64,000 nt of DNA from Streptococcus cristatus (GTDB lineage Bacteria > Bacillota > Bacilli > Lactobacillales > Streptococcaceae), in contig NZ_VSJJ01000006.1 of the NCBI RefSeq assembly GCF_008369405.1, forward strand, positions 1 to 64,000, given 5' to 3'. The translations under genes were made by a program, and so were the position numbers. This document shows positions 17,694 through 27,401 of this stretch, one piece after another; positions within the stretch are counted from its first letter, which is position 1, and each line of letters begins with the position of its first letter. Under the pieces are notes generated by a model. The model was not told the origin of the DNA and did no database searches. It saw nothing but the letters and a program-made list of their open reading frames with translations.

Positions 17694-17722
17694 TTGCTTT
17701 TAGCGGTAAATTGCTATAAAAT
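17694..17722 (+). promoter_or_regulatory. Probable promoter of the U32 gene
   Basis: TTGCTT (17694-17699), 17-base spacer, TAAAAT (17717-17722). It is 48 bases from the start codon. Confidence 0.5.
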
Positions 17723-17769
17723 AGATAGGGTTAAACATCAATACTTTTATATTGCAAATAGGAGAAAAG

Positions 17770-19056
17770 ATGACAAAAAAATTAAAACGTCCAGAGGTGC
17801 TTTCACCAGCTGGTACGTTAGAAAAGTTAAAAGTAGCTGTTCGCTATGGGGCAGATGCTGTTTTTATTGGTGGTCAAGCCTATGGTTTGCGCAGTCGTGC
17901 GGGTAACTTCACTTTTGAGCAAATGGAAGAAGGTGTCCAATTTGCGGCTGAGCATGGTGCCAAGGTCTATGTCGCAGCTAATATGGTCATGCACGAAGGA
18001 AACGAAGCAGGTGCTGGAGAATGGTTCCGTCGTTTGCGAGACATCGGGATTGCGGCCGTTATTGTTTCTGACCCAGCCTTGATTGCGATTGCAGCTTCTG
18101 AAGCACCTGGTCTGGAGATTCACTTGTCAACTCAGGCTAGTGCAACCAACTATGAGACGCTTGAGTTTTGGAAAAATCTTGGTTTGACACGGGTCGTTTT
18201 GGCGCGTGAGGTTTCTATGGCCGAGCTAGCTGAGATTCGTAAGCGTACCGATGTAGAAATCGAAGCTTTCGTTCACGGGGCTATGTGTATTTCTTACTCT
18301 GGCCGTTGTACCCTTTCCAATCACATGAGTATGCGTGACGCCAACCGTGGTGGCTGCTCACAATCTTGTCGCTGGAAATATGATTTGTACGACATGCCTT
18401 TCGGACAAGAACGCAAGAGTTTGAAGGGGGAAATTCCAGAAGAATTTTCTATGTCAGCTGTTGATATGTCCATGATTGACCGGATTCCTGATATGATTGA
18501 AAACGGTGTTGATAGTTTGAAAATCGAAGGCCGGATGAAGTCTATTCACTACGTTTCTACAGTGACCAACTGCTACAAAGCAGCCGTGGATGCTTATTTG
18601 GAAAGCCCAGAAAAGTTTGAAGCTATTAAGCAAGATCTAGTAGATGAAATGTGGAAAGTAGCCCAACGTGAGCTAGCAACTGGTTTCTACTATCATACGC
18701 CAACTGAGAATGAGCAGCTTTTCGGAGCCCGCCGTAAGATTCCAGAATACAAATTTGTAGCAGAAGTAGTTGCTTATGATGAGGCTACACAAACTGCGAC
18801 CATTCGCCAGCGGAATGTTATCCATGAAGGCGATCAGGTAGAATTCTACGGACCTGGTTTCCGCCATTTTGAAACCTATATTACTGACCTCCATGATAAT
18901 CAGGGCAATAAGATTGACCGCGCGCCGAATCCAATGGAATTGCTGACGATTACCGTTCCACAGCCAGTCCAACCTGGTGATATGGTCCGTGCCCGCAAGG
19001 AAGGCTTAATCAATCTATACAAAGAAGATGGCAGCAGTGTGACTGTTCGTGCTTAA
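17770..19056 (+). CDS. Peptidase U32 family protein (probable tRNA hydroxylation protein TrhP)
   Basis: A 428-residue protein of the U32 family from ATG 17770 (AGGAGA just upstream; a TTG at 17752 is less likely). RPEVLSPAGTLEKLKVAVRYGADAVF and the signature EAFVHGAMCISYSGRC, with the cysteines that bind an Fe-S cluster in related proteins, are clear. Members once called collagenases are now known as RNA-modifying proteins: TrhP/YrrO prephenate-dependent 5-hydroxyuridine formation at tRNA U34. Length and motifs fit YrrO. No second U32 gene is next to it in this window. Confidence 0.85.
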   Translation: MTKKLKRPEVLSPAGTLEKLKVAVRYGADAVFIGGQAYGLRSRAGNFTFEQMEEGVQFAAEHGAKVYVAANMVMHEGNEAGAGEWFRRLRDIGIAAVIVSDPALIAIAASEAPGLEIHLSTQASATNYETLEFWKNLGLTRVVLAREVSMAELAEIRKRTDVEIEAFVHGAMCISYSGRCTLSNHMSMRDANRGGCSQSCRWKYDLYDMPFGQERKSLKGEIPEEFSMSAVDMSMIDRIPDMIENGVDSLKIEGRMKSIHYVSTVTNCYKAAVDAYLESPEKFEAIKQDLVDEMWKVAQRELATGFYYHTPTENEQLFGARRKIPEYKFVAEVVAYDEATQTATIRQRNVIHEGDQVEFYGPGFRHFETYITDLHDNQGNKIDRAPNPMELLTITVPQPVQPGDMVRARKEGLINLYKEDGSSVTVRA

Positions 19057-19165
19057 TTCGGAGCAAAGTCTGGAGGAATTTACTAGTTAAGCAAGACTTA
19101 CCTGCGTTGATGCGAATTGATAGCAGAACTAATTATCCTATAAATTCTGCCATTGACTTTCAAAG

Positions 19166-19211
19166 ATAAAAAACTCTTCAAATCGCTTTTGATTTGAAGA
19201 GTTATTTTTTT
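19166..19211. terminator. Bidirectional terminator between the U32 gene and the small minus-strand gene
   Basis: AACTCTTCAAATC (19172-19184) pairs perfectly with GATTTGAAGAGTT (19191-19203), with A-rich and T-rich flanks on either side. The stop of the minus-strand gene lies in the right arm. Confidence 0.85.
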
Positions 19212-19543
19212 GATTTGCGACTTTCGAGCCGAATATCTTTTTTTTGAGCTTCACGGATGTTATTGGGGACCAGACTGATGCGCTGGATATCAGGTACACG
19301 GATGATGGTTGTCATGCTTTTTTTGAAGTTCTTGACAATTAACTGCTGGCGGTCACGGTCATATTTGACAATATCGCCAGTAAAATTCTTATCCAGAAAA
19401 ATAACATGGACACCAGAATTTTTCCGCAGAGCCAAGTCAATGGTCTGCAGGATGTGACTGTTGTCGTCCTCTTCCTTATCTGTCTTTTTATAATTGATAA
19501 ACTCATTAGTCTTTTGTAAAATCATTTCGAGATATTTTTTCAT
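19202..19543 (-). CDS. Small conserved-looking protein of unknown function
   Basis: A 113-residue protein starting at the ATG with its complement at 19543; GGAG lies 9 bases upstream, favouring this over the ATG five codons earlier. The N-terminal half is helical and charged (KKYLEMILQKTNEF), the C-terminal half is a small beta domain (GVHVIFLDKNFTGDIVKYDR, then TTIIRVPDIQRISLV). The strand pattern recalls YolD-like or Sm-like folds but I cannot assign it. It is convergent with the U32 gene and divergent from the ydbC gene. Confidence 0.7.
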   Translation of the reverse strand: MKKYLEMILQKTNEFINYKKTDKEEDDNSHILQTIDLALRKNSGVHVIFLDKNFTGDIVKYDRDRQQLIVKNFKKSMTTIIRVPDIQRISLVPNNIREAQKKDIRLESRKSKK

Positions 19544-19609
19544 AGCTAAAATCTCCATAACTTGTTACAATATATTATATAATAAAATAATTAAAAAAGT
19601 AAAATCTTT

Positions 19610-19617
19610 TACGAATA
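19610..19617 (+). promoter_or_regulatory. ComX cin-box upstream of the PC4-like gene
   Basis: TACGAATA exactly matches the -10-like cin-box used by the competence sigma factor ComX/SigX, preceded by T-rich sequence and 30 bases before the start codon at 19648. The same octamer precedes comEA in this window. Confidence 0.8.
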
Positions 19618-19647
19618 ATGAGATAGAAAGTAGAAAAGAGGTAAAGT

Positions 19648-19863
19648 ATGGCAGATTTTAAATTTGAAATCGAGGAAAAATTGCTCGTTTTATCTGAAAA
19701 TGAAAAAGGCTGGACCAAAGAGCTCAACCGCGTAAGTTTTAACGGTGCTCCAGCCAAGTACGATATCCGAACTTGGAGTCCTGATCACAGCAAGATGGGC
19801 AAGGGAATTACCCTTTCCAATGAAGAGTTTCAAGTTCTTTTGGATGCATTTAAAAATGGATAG
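19648..19863 (+). CDS. PC4/YdbC-family single-stranded DNA-binding protein, late-competence type
   Basis: A 71-residue protein with the PC4 transcriptional coactivator fold pattern: FEIEEKLLVLSENEKGWTKELNRVSFNG, KYDIRTWSPDHSKMGKGITL and a final helix NEEFQVLLDAF. It corresponds to pneumococcal SP_0782 and lactococcal YdbC, which bind ssDNA as dimers. A perfect cin-box 30 bases upstream makes it a member of the ComX regulon, so a role in protecting or processing incoming DNA is reasonable. Its stop codon is built into the terminator shared with bioY. Confidence 0.88.
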   Translation: MADFKFEIEEKLLVLSENEKGWTKELNRVSFNGAPAKYDIRTWSPDHSKMGKGITLSNEEFQVLLDAFKNG

Positions 19864-19887
19864 ACGCAAAGTCTATCCGTTTTTATT
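19858..19887. terminator. Bidirectional terminator formed by the ends of ydbC-like and bioY genes
   Basis: GGATAGAC (19858-19865) pairs perfectly with GTCTATCC (19871-19878) around GCAAA, then GTTTTTATT. The left arm contains the plus-strand stop (19861-19863), the right arm the bioY stop (19873-19875); the A-rich sequence to the left gives the T run for the minus strand. Confidence 0.85.
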
Positions 19888-20427
19888 GTCTGAAAAATAG
19901 GAATGAAAAGCCAGACTCCTAAACATAGGAATGCTGATGAGAGTGATTGCGACAATTTTTAAAAGATCAGGAAGAATGAAAGGTGTGACACCAACAGCAA
20001 TGGCCTTGGAAAATTCCATGTTAGCCAGAAAATGAAGTCCGATTACGCCACCGACAAAAACCAGTGCATCTCCGAGTAGGTTAGCCAAAAAGATCGTGTA
20101 AAACTTGCTATCCTTACTTGTCAAACTAGAAGTGACCAATGCAAAGAGCAGATAAGCCCAAAGATAGCCTGCGCTTGGCCCGAAGAGGGCTTGAAAACCA
20201 CCGCTTCCTCCGGCAAAGACTGGCAGCCCAATAGCTCCCAGTAGCAGATAGAGCAGAACAGACAATACCGCTTCACGAGGCTTAAAAATAGTCGCAATCA
20301 AACCGACAGCAAAGGTCTGTAGCGTAATGGGAATGGTCCCAATGGAGAAACTAAGCTGGGAGAGCACAGCTAGGAAAGCAGCACCAATAGCTGGAAGGGC
20401 AAGAAGAAATGCTTTGTTTTTATTCAT
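19873..20427 (-). CDS. bioY: Biotin transporter BioY
   Basis: A 184-residue membrane protein of the BioY family, the substrate-binding S component of the biotin ECF transporter. Six hydrophobic segments are seen, with IGTIPITLQTFAVGL, GAIGLPVFAGGSGG and GPSAGYLWAYL matching the conserved biotin-site region. The energising EcfA/EcfT components are encoded elsewhere. The upstream region carries a plausible promoter and an inverted repeat resembling a BirA operator, suggesting repression when biotin is plentiful. Confidence 0.93.
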   Translation of the reverse strand: MNKNKAFLLALPAIGAAFLAVLSQLSFSIGTIPITLQTFAVGLIATIFKPREAVLSVLLYLLLGAIGLPVFAGGSGGFQALFGPSAGYLWAYLLFALVTSSLTSKDSKFYTIFLANLLGDALVFVGGVIGLHFLANMEFSKAIAVGVTPFILPDLLKIVAITLISIPMFRSLAFHSYFSDNKNG

Positions 20428-20428
20428 A

Positions 20429-20488
20429 ATAGTAAACCTCTTTTTTGAATTATGGTAACTATTCTAAATCAAAATAAAAAAAAGTCAA
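20429..20488 (-). promoter_or_regulatory. bioY promoter with BirA-like inverted repeat
   Basis: On the minus strand, -35 TTGACT (20488-20483), 16-base spacer, -10 TAGAAT (20466-20461). Overlapping the -10 is ATAGTTACC (20462-20454) and, 15 bases on, GGTTTACTA (20438-20430): imperfect arms with the spacing of the BirA operator (TTGTTAACC-N15-GGTTAACAA). The match is partial. Confidence 0.45.
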
Positions 20489-20520
20489 GTCTTTTTACAT
20501 CAGACTAGACAGTTGTTTGC

Positions 20521-20631
20521 TTATTTCCGCTTTTTGCGACTCCGAATGAGGAGGAAGATAAAGGCGATTAAGCCAAAAATATTAAAGAAAATAATTCCCA
20601 GAGCTGCTAATAATTTTTTCGTTTTGCTCAT
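20521..20631 (-). CDS. Small membrane peptide (36 residues)
   Basis: Start codon complement at 20629-20631, stop at 20521-20523. The product opens MSKTKKLLAALGIIFF, has one hydrophobic helix of about 24 residues (LLAALGIIFFNIFG...AFIFLLI) and a basic end (RSRKKRK). AAAGGGG lies 8 bases before the ATG, a strong ribosome site. Lys/Arg on both sides of a single helix is typical of small bacterial membrane proteins. Between bioY and gor there is no other gene. Function unknown. Confidence 0.65.
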   Translation of the reverse strand: MSKTKKLLAALGIIFFNIFGLIAFIFLLIRSRKKRK

Positions 20632-20800
20632 TTCCAAACCCCTTTCTCTTAGTATTTCTTCTTATCATATCAAAAATTCCTCTTCTTGAATAGCGGAAAG
20701 GGTAAAAGATAGCTGGCAAGTAAATACAGCAAGAAATAAGACGATCTTGAAAAAATACAATTTATAAGCTTATTTAGAACAATTGACCCAGCTGAATAAA

Positions 20801-20834
20801 AAAGAGGAAGATTCTTTACATAAATCTTCCTCAA
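20801..20834 (-). terminator. Terminator downstream of gor (minus strand)
   Basis: GAGGAAGATT (20804-20813) pairs perfectly with AATCTTCCTC (20823-20832); on the minus strand it ends in T6. It is some 230 bases past the gor stop. In 20632-21066 I see otherwise only A+T-rich sequence and a doubtful 14-codon frame. Confidence 0.7.
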
Positions 20835-21066
20835 TTTTAGAAATAATTTAGAATTTCTTGAATGATAATTGAATCTTATGCTTTAAAATAAAGTAAGAAG
20901 TCAAGGAACAAAGCCATATAGTGTGACTAGCTCTATCAAATCGTATAAGACTTCTTTCTTACAAAAATGTAAGATAAAAATCAAAAATGAAAGGATAAGT
21001 TATGGTTGCCTTCTCTTCTTTATTTTATGATAATAATGAGCTTTAGAAAGGCTAAAGAAGAAACTT

Positions 21067-22416
21067 TTAGCGCATGGTGACAAATTCTTCGGAGCCAGTT
21101 GGGTGGATAGCAACAGTCGCGTCGAAATCGGCTTTGGTAGCTCCCATCTTAATAGCAACGGCGAAGCCTTGAATCATTTCATCTACGCCATATCCGATAC
21201 CGTGTAGGCCAATGACTTTCTCATTGTCACCAGCAGTGATAAGCTTAAACTTGGCCTGCTGACGGTGCTGGGTGACAGCTGAGTACATAGAGGTAAAGCT
21301 AGAGGTGTAGACATGAACTTGCTCAGCACCATAATCTCGAATAGCTTCTTCCTCCGTCAGGCCCACTGTTCCAATTGCGGGATGGGAGAAGACCACAGTT
21401 GGAATAGTTGAGTAATCCATCTTAGCATCTGTCTTGCCATTAAAGAGGCGCTCAGACAGGGTACGACCAGCCTTGATTGCTACTGGAGTCAGCTCTTTTT
21501 CGCCCGTCACATCGCCTAAGGCATAGATGCCAGGTACGACAGTATTTTGGTATTCATCCACAGCGATGAAGCCGCGGTCATTTAGGGTAACCCCTGCAGC
21601 ATCAAGATTGAGCCCTTGGACATTTGGCTTACGGCCAATAGCCCAGATGATATGCTCTGCTGTGTGGTAGCTCCCGTCTTGGAAGTGGATTCTCAGTTGG
21701 CCATCAGCCAGTTTTTCCACTCGTTCGGGTATCTTGTGAGCATGAAGACTAGGGCCAGATTTTTCCATCTCTGCCACCAATCCGTCAATCAGATAGCTGT
21801 CGAAATTGCGGAGGGGACGGTCGCGACGGACAAAGAGATCTGTCTTGACACCTAGAGTATGGAGGACACCAGCAAGTTCCACTGCGATATAGCCTGCTCC
21901 GACAACGGCAACAGACTTGGGAAGCTCTTCCCAAGCAAAGACATCGTCGGAAGTCTCGCCGTATTCGGCACCGGGAATCTGAGGAATGGCTGCATGAGCG
22001 CCTGTTGCGATAACGATATGTTTGGCGCGAATCAGCTCTCCATTGACTTCGACTGTATGCTTGTCAACGAAATGAGCGCGACCTTCGATCAGTTCAACAC
22101 CGTTACGTTTGAAGCTACCATCATAGGATGAGCGAGCGCGGTCAATGTAGGCTTCCCGATTCTTTCGTAAGGTAGCAAAGTCAAAGTGCTGATTATCTGA
22201 AGTAAAGCCATAGTCTGGTCCATAGTGTTGGATGGCCTCGGCAATCTGAGCACCGTACCACATGATTTTTTTAGGGACACAACCGACATTGACACAGGTT
22301 CCCCCTAATTTCTTTTCTTCAATGACAGCTGCTTTAGCACCATGCTCACCAGCACGATTCATGGTAGCAATGCCCCCACTGCCCCCGCCAATTGCAATAA
22401 TATCGAATTCTTTCAT
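21067..22416 (-). CDS. gor: Glutathione-disulfide reductase
   Basis: A 449-residue flavoprotein disulfide reductase. N-terminal FAD motif GGGSGG, redox-active pair C41/C46 in [18 protein letters not shown]-binding [11 protein letters not shown], second FAD motif YALGDVTG, and the C-terminal dimer-interface HPTGSEEFV with the proton-relay histidine. [10 protein letters not shown] and the C-terminal sequence favour glutathione reductase over dihydrolipoamide dehydrogenase. It keeps glutathione reduced and so protects from peroxide; streptococci generally import glutathione. Confidence 0.95.
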   Translation of the reverse strand: MKEFDIIAIGGGSGGIATMNRAGEHGAKAAVIEEKKLGGTCVNVGCVPKKIMWYGAQIAEAIQHYGPDYGFTSDNQHFDFATLRKNREAYIDRARSSYDGSFKRNGVELIEGRAHFVDKHTVEVNGELIRAKHIVIATGAHAAIPQIPGAEYGETSDDVFAWEELPKSVAVVGAGYIAVELAGVLHTLGVKTDLFVRRDRPLRNFDSYLIDGLVAEMEKSGPSLHAHKIPERVEKLADGQLRIHFQDGSYHTAEHIIWAIGRKPNVQGLNLDAAGVTLNDRGFIAVDEYQNTVVPGIYALGDVTGEKELTPVAIKAGRTLSERLFNGKTDAKMDYSTIPTVVFSHPAIGTVGLTEEEAIRDYGAEQVHVYTSSFTSMYSAVTQHRQQAKFKLITAGDNEKVIGLHGIGYGVDEMIQGFAVAIKMGATKADFDATVAIHPTGSEEFVTMR

Positions 22417-22554
22417 AGTTAGATAGAAGCTCCTTTAATCAATATGAGGTAATTGTACCTTTTTTAGAAAATGAATGCAAAAATCTGCTATATTTTAGAG
22501 ATTGATTCATCGTTTATGAAGGAAATCCGACCGTTCAGGGATTTTACTTCTTTT

Positions 22555-22585
22555 CCTATCACAATATGATAGGTTATGATATAAT
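22555..22585 (+). promoter_or_regulatory. macA-like operon promoter with perfect operator-like palindrome
   Basis: An extended -10 TGATATAAT (22577-22585) has no -35 hexamer; the -35 region is occupied by CCTATCA-N5-TGATAGG (22555-22573), a perfect 7-bp inverted repeat. It lies 45 bases before the first codon of the exporter operon and is a good candidate for a regulator binding site. Confidence 0.6.
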
Positions 22586-22629
22586 GTAGTATAAAAGAAA
22601 AATGGTTTTCATCAAGAGGAGGAAAAAAG

Positions 22630-23781
22630 ATGAAAAAGCTGAAAAAATGGCAGCTATTTAGTATTATCGGAGTTGCTGTTGTAGTTGTAGTAGGAGCAAT
22701 TTCTGCAATGTTCTTAAGCAATATGAACTCTACAACAGAACCTACTGAAGTTGCACCAATTGTGCAACAAGCAAAAGAAGGCAGCATAGCCTCATCTGTC
22801 CTGTTGACGGGAACCGTAACTGCTAACTCAGAGCAGTATGTTTATTATGATGCTACCAAGGGAGACTTGGAATCTGTTCTAGTAAATGTTGGTGACCAAG
22901 TAACGGTAGGCCAAGCGCTTGTTCAATATAAGAGTGCAGAAGCACAAGCCAATTATGATGCAGCAGTTCGTGCTGTCAATAAGGCTGACCGTCAGATTTA
23001 TGACTTACAGACCAATGGAGCGACAGTAGAAAAAACTGGCGATGAAGAAACGGATAATAAATCCCTTGCTTCTGCTCAACGGACTGTCGATTCTCAACTT
23101 GCTGATTTGCGTGATGCACGTTCAGACGCTGTGGACAATATGAACAAGGCTCAAGCTCTGTTAAATGCAGCGACTGTTACGAGCACTGTTGAGGGGACAG
23201 TAGTGGAAGTAAACCGCGATGTATCCAAATCAACAACAGGAACTAACCAAACCTTGGTGCACATTGTCAGCAACGGCAGCCTTCAAATCAAGGGAGAACT
23301 CTCTGAATACAATCTGGCTAATTTGTCAGTTGGACAAGAAGTAAACATTACTTCTAAAGTATATCCTGACAAAAAATGGACAGGTAAAATTAGCTATATT
23401 TCCAACTATCCTAAGGATGGGCAGCAGGCTTCATCAGCTAATACAGGTGGCGCGGCTTCGTCTGCAAAATATCCATTTACAATCGATATTACAAGTGAAA
23501 TTGGTGATTTGAAGCAAGGTTTCTCTGTCAGCGTTGAAGTGAAAAACAATACAAAAGGGATTCTTGTACCAGCAAGCAGTATTATCTCAGACGGAGACAA
23601 GAACTACGTTTGGACTGTCGAAAAAGGTAAAGCAAAGAAAGTGGAAGTGACCTTAGGAAATGCTGATGCTGAAAATCAAGAAATCTCATCTGGTTTGACA
23701 AAAGATAGTAAAGTTATCACCAATCCAACAGATAGCTTGAAAGATGGTCAAGAGGTGAAAGCGGATGAAAAAACTCATTGA
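22630..23781 (+). CDS. Periplasmic-adaptor-like subunit of MacAB-type exporter
   Basis: A 383-residue membrane-fusion (HlyD/MacA-like) protein: one N-terminal helix (about 9-29), lipoyl-like hairpin halves (SSVLLTGTVTANSEQYVYYDA; STVEGTVVEVNRDV), a coiled-coil segment (about 110-180) and a beta-barrel and membrane-proximal domain. In Gram-positives this adaptor sits outside the membrane and joins the MacB-like permease. It overlaps the ATPase gene by 17 bp. Adaptor-ATPase-permease corresponds to pneumococcal Spr0693-0695, implicated in antimicrobial peptide and drug export. Confidence 0.9.
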   Translation: MKKLKKWQLFSIIGVAVVVVVGAISAMFLSNMNSTTEPTEVAPIVQQAKEGSIASSVLLTGTVTANSEQYVYYDATKGDLESVLVNVGDQVTVGQALVQYKSAEAQANYDAAVRAVNKADRQIYDLQTNGATVEKTGDEETDNKSLASAQRTVDSQLADLRDARSDAVDNMNKAQALLNAATVTSTVEGTVVEVNRDVSKSTTGTNQTLVHIVSNGSLQIKGELSEYNLANLSVGQEVNITSKVYPDKKWTGKISYISNYPKDGQQASSANTGGAASSAKYPFTIDITSEIGDLKQGFSVSVEVKNNTKGILVPASSIISDGDKNYVWTVEKGKAKKVEVTLGNADAENQEISSGLTKDSKVITNPTDSLKDGQEVKADEKTH

Positions 23782-24463
23782 TCTACGAAATATTAATAAA
23801 ACCTATTGGAATGGTGATCAAGAACTTAAAGTTTTAAAAAATATCAATTTGACAGTTGAAGAGGGCGAATTTGTGGCTATCATGGGGCCGTCTGGTTCCG
23901 GGAAGTCCACCCTGATGAATATTATCGGGATGTTGGATCGTCCTTCTACTGGTGAGTATTTTTTAGGAAATGAAGATGTTGCAAACTTGGGTGATAAAAA
24001 ATTAGCCAAGGTTCGAAATAATCAAATCGGCTTCGTTTTTCAGCAATTTTTCCTCTTATCTAAATTAAATGCCCTTCAAAATGTAGAACTACCGTTGATT
24101 TATGCGGGGGTGTCACAAGGAAGTCGAAAAAATTTAGCTAAGCAGTATTTAGAAAAAGTAGATTTGGGCACTCGTATGACTCACTTGCCGTCAGAGTTGT
24201 CTGGGGGACAGAAGCAACGTGTTGCCATCGCGCGTGCCTTGGTGAACAATCCTTCGATTATTCTTGCCGACGAGCCGACGGGAGCCCTCGATACCAAAAC
24301 TGGGGAGCAAATTATGGAACTCTTGACGGAGTTGAACGCTGAAGGAAAAACGATTATCATGGTTACTCACGAACCTGAGATTGCTGCTTATGCTAAGCGT
24401 CAAATTGTCATTCGTGATGGAGTCATCTCTTCAGATAGTGCTGAGAAGGAGGAACGTGATTAA
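23765..24463 (+). CDS. ABC transporter ATP-binding protein (MacB/LolD type)
   Basis: A 232-residue ATPase. Walker A GPSGSGKS at 41-48, Q-loop FVFQQF, signature [15 protein letters not shown], Walker [13 protein letters not shown] and switch histidine MVTHEP are all intact. The LolD/MacB/SalX subfamily normally works with a four-helix FtsX-like permease, which is the next gene; their stop and start bases touch (the ATPase stop ends at 24463, where the permease ATG begins). It energises the extrusion machine rather than a classic transmembrane channel. Confidence 0.95.
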   Translation: MKKLIDLRNINKTYWNGDQELKVLKNINLTVEEGEFVAIMGPSGSGKSTLMNIIGMLDRPSTGEYFLGNEDVANLGDKKLAKVRNNQIGFVFQQFFLLSKLNALQNVELPLIYAGVSQGSRKNLAKQYLEKVDLGTRMTHLPSELSGGQKQRVAIARALVNNPSIILADEPTGALDTKTGEQIMELLTELNAEGKTIIMVTHEPEIAAYAKRQIVIRDGVISSDSAEKEERD

Positions 24464-25719
24464 TGCAAAATTTTAAATTTGCTATTAGTTCCATTCTTGG
24501 GCATAAGATGCGGGCTTTTCTGACCATGATTGGGATTATCATCGGGGTTGCGTCTGTTGTCGTCATCTTGGCACTGGGAAATGGAATGCAACAGGGAGTT
24601 ACCAAGAGCATCACAAAAGAACAGAAGTATGTCAGCTTGCTTTATTCTCCTACTAAAAATAATTATACGATGGGAGTTAATTTGATGGAGGTCAATGGTG
24701 GTCAAGATGCAGATAGTGAGATACTAGAGGAACCACCTGTTGTCCAGGAGTCTTGGGTCAAGGAACTACTCAAAATTGACGGCGTCAAGGGCTATTATGT
24801 GACCAATGGTTCGACAGCTGACTTTTCTTATCAGAACAAGAAGTCTGATAAGGTCAACATTACGGGTGTGAATGCTACATTCTTTAAAATTAGAAAATAT
24901 GAGATTTTAGCTGGACGGACTCTCCTGCCTAGTGACTATCAAAGTTTTTCTAATGTGATGATGATCGATGAAACAGTGGCAACCAGCCTGTTTGGAAGTA
25001 GTGCAGAAGCCCTGAATAAAGTAGTTTCAGTCGGTGACAGCAACTACCGAGTTGTTGGTATCTATAAGGATCCCAATGCTGGTCAGAGCATGAGTATGAG
25101 CTCAGGTAGCGCCTTGATGGCTAATACACAGGTGGCCTCTGAATTTCATACAGATGAAATTGCAACTGTCTATATCTATGTACCCGAAGTGGATCGCATC
25201 AATGAAGTTGGTGTAGAAGCGGCCAAAGAATTGACGGCTCTTTCAGGAGCTCGTCAAGGAGAATATCAAATCTTGAATATGGATACCTTGCTGGAGCAGT
25301 ACAATCAAATCACAGGAACTATGACCGGTGTTATCGGAGCTATTGCAGGAATTTCCCTCTTTGTTGGTGGTATCGGTGTGATGAATATCATGCTAGTATC
25401 CGTTACAGAGCGGACACGGGAAATTGGTTTGCGAAAAGCTCTTGGAGCAACGCGTGGAAATATTCTCACACAGTTCTTGATTGAATCCATGGTATTGACC
25501 CTTATCGGTGGCCTGCTTGGTCTTAGCCTTGCCTATGGGATCAATGCTCTGCTAGCTGCAGTCGTGCCTGAAAACGTATTTGGAGGCCCACCAGTTGTCT
25601 CTGTCACTGCAGCAGTTGGAAGCCTTGTCTTCTCAGCCATGGTTGGGATTGTCTTTGGTATCTTGCCGGCTAATAAAGCCTCTAAATTAGATCCGATTGA
25701 AGCGCTGAGATATGAATAA
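24463..25719 (+). CDS. ABC transporter permease (MacB/FtsX-like)
   Basis: A 418-residue permease with the MacB topology: first helix (about 18-42, AFLTMIGIIIGVASVVVIL), a large outside MacB_PCD domain (about 45-280) and three C-terminal helices (from about residue 290) in the FtsX domain, with VGGIGVMNIMLVSVTERTRE and IGLRKALGA as signature. It completes the adaptor-ATPase-permease operon, which is closed by a terminator. Substrate not predictable from sequence; export of peptides or drugs is likely by homology. Confidence 0.93.
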   Translation: MQNFKFAISSILGHKMRAFLTMIGIIIGVASVVVILALGNGMQQGVTKSITKEQKYVSLLYSPTKNNYTMGVNLMEVNGGQDADSEILEEPPVVQESWVKELLKIDGVKGYYVTNGSTADFSYQNKKSDKVNITGVNATFFKIRKYEILAGRTLLPSDYQSFSNVMMIDETVATSLFGSSAEALNKVVSVGDSNYRVVGIYKDPNAGQSMSMSSGSALMANTQVASEFHTDEIATVYIYVPEVDRINEVGVEAAKELTALSGARQGEYQILNMDTLLEQYNQITGTMTGVIGAIAGISLFVGGIGVMNIMLVSVTERTREIGLRKALGATRGNILTQFLIESMVLTLIGGLLGLSLAYGINALLAAVVPENVFGGPPVVSVTAAVGSLVFSAMVGIVFGILPANKASKLDPIEALRYE

Positions 25720-25727
25720 TGTTAGTA

Positions 25728-25752
25728 AAAGTCTGGGAGACCAGACTTTTTG
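25728..25752 (+). terminator. Terminator of the exporter operon
   Basis: AAAGTCTGG pairs with CCAGACTTT around GAGA and ends in T5. Confidence 0.85.
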
Positions 25753-25757
25753 TCATG

Positions 25758-25790
25758 TGAAAAATCCCGCTGGAATTCCAGCGGGATTTG
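25758..25790 (-). terminator. Terminator of lysS (minus strand)
   Basis: AAATCCCGCTGG (25762-25773) pairs perfectly with CCAGCGGGATTT (25778-25789) around AATT. On the minus strand the stem is followed by T5. Confidence 0.85.
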
Positions 25791-25818
25791 CTTACTTAAA
25801 AATTCTATAAGATTTGGA

Positions 25819-27339
<1,521 letters not shown>

Positions 27340-27401
27340 TTATCACAAAATAAAAGGAAATTCAGCAATAATTATTGATAAAAATAGAAAAACTGCGATG
27401 T

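Noticed and set aside
21002..21046. 14-codon frame after AAAGGAT between the 36-residue peptide gene and gor
   Set aside because: Very short, no hydrophobic or other pattern, on the strand opposite to both neighbours; not supportable.
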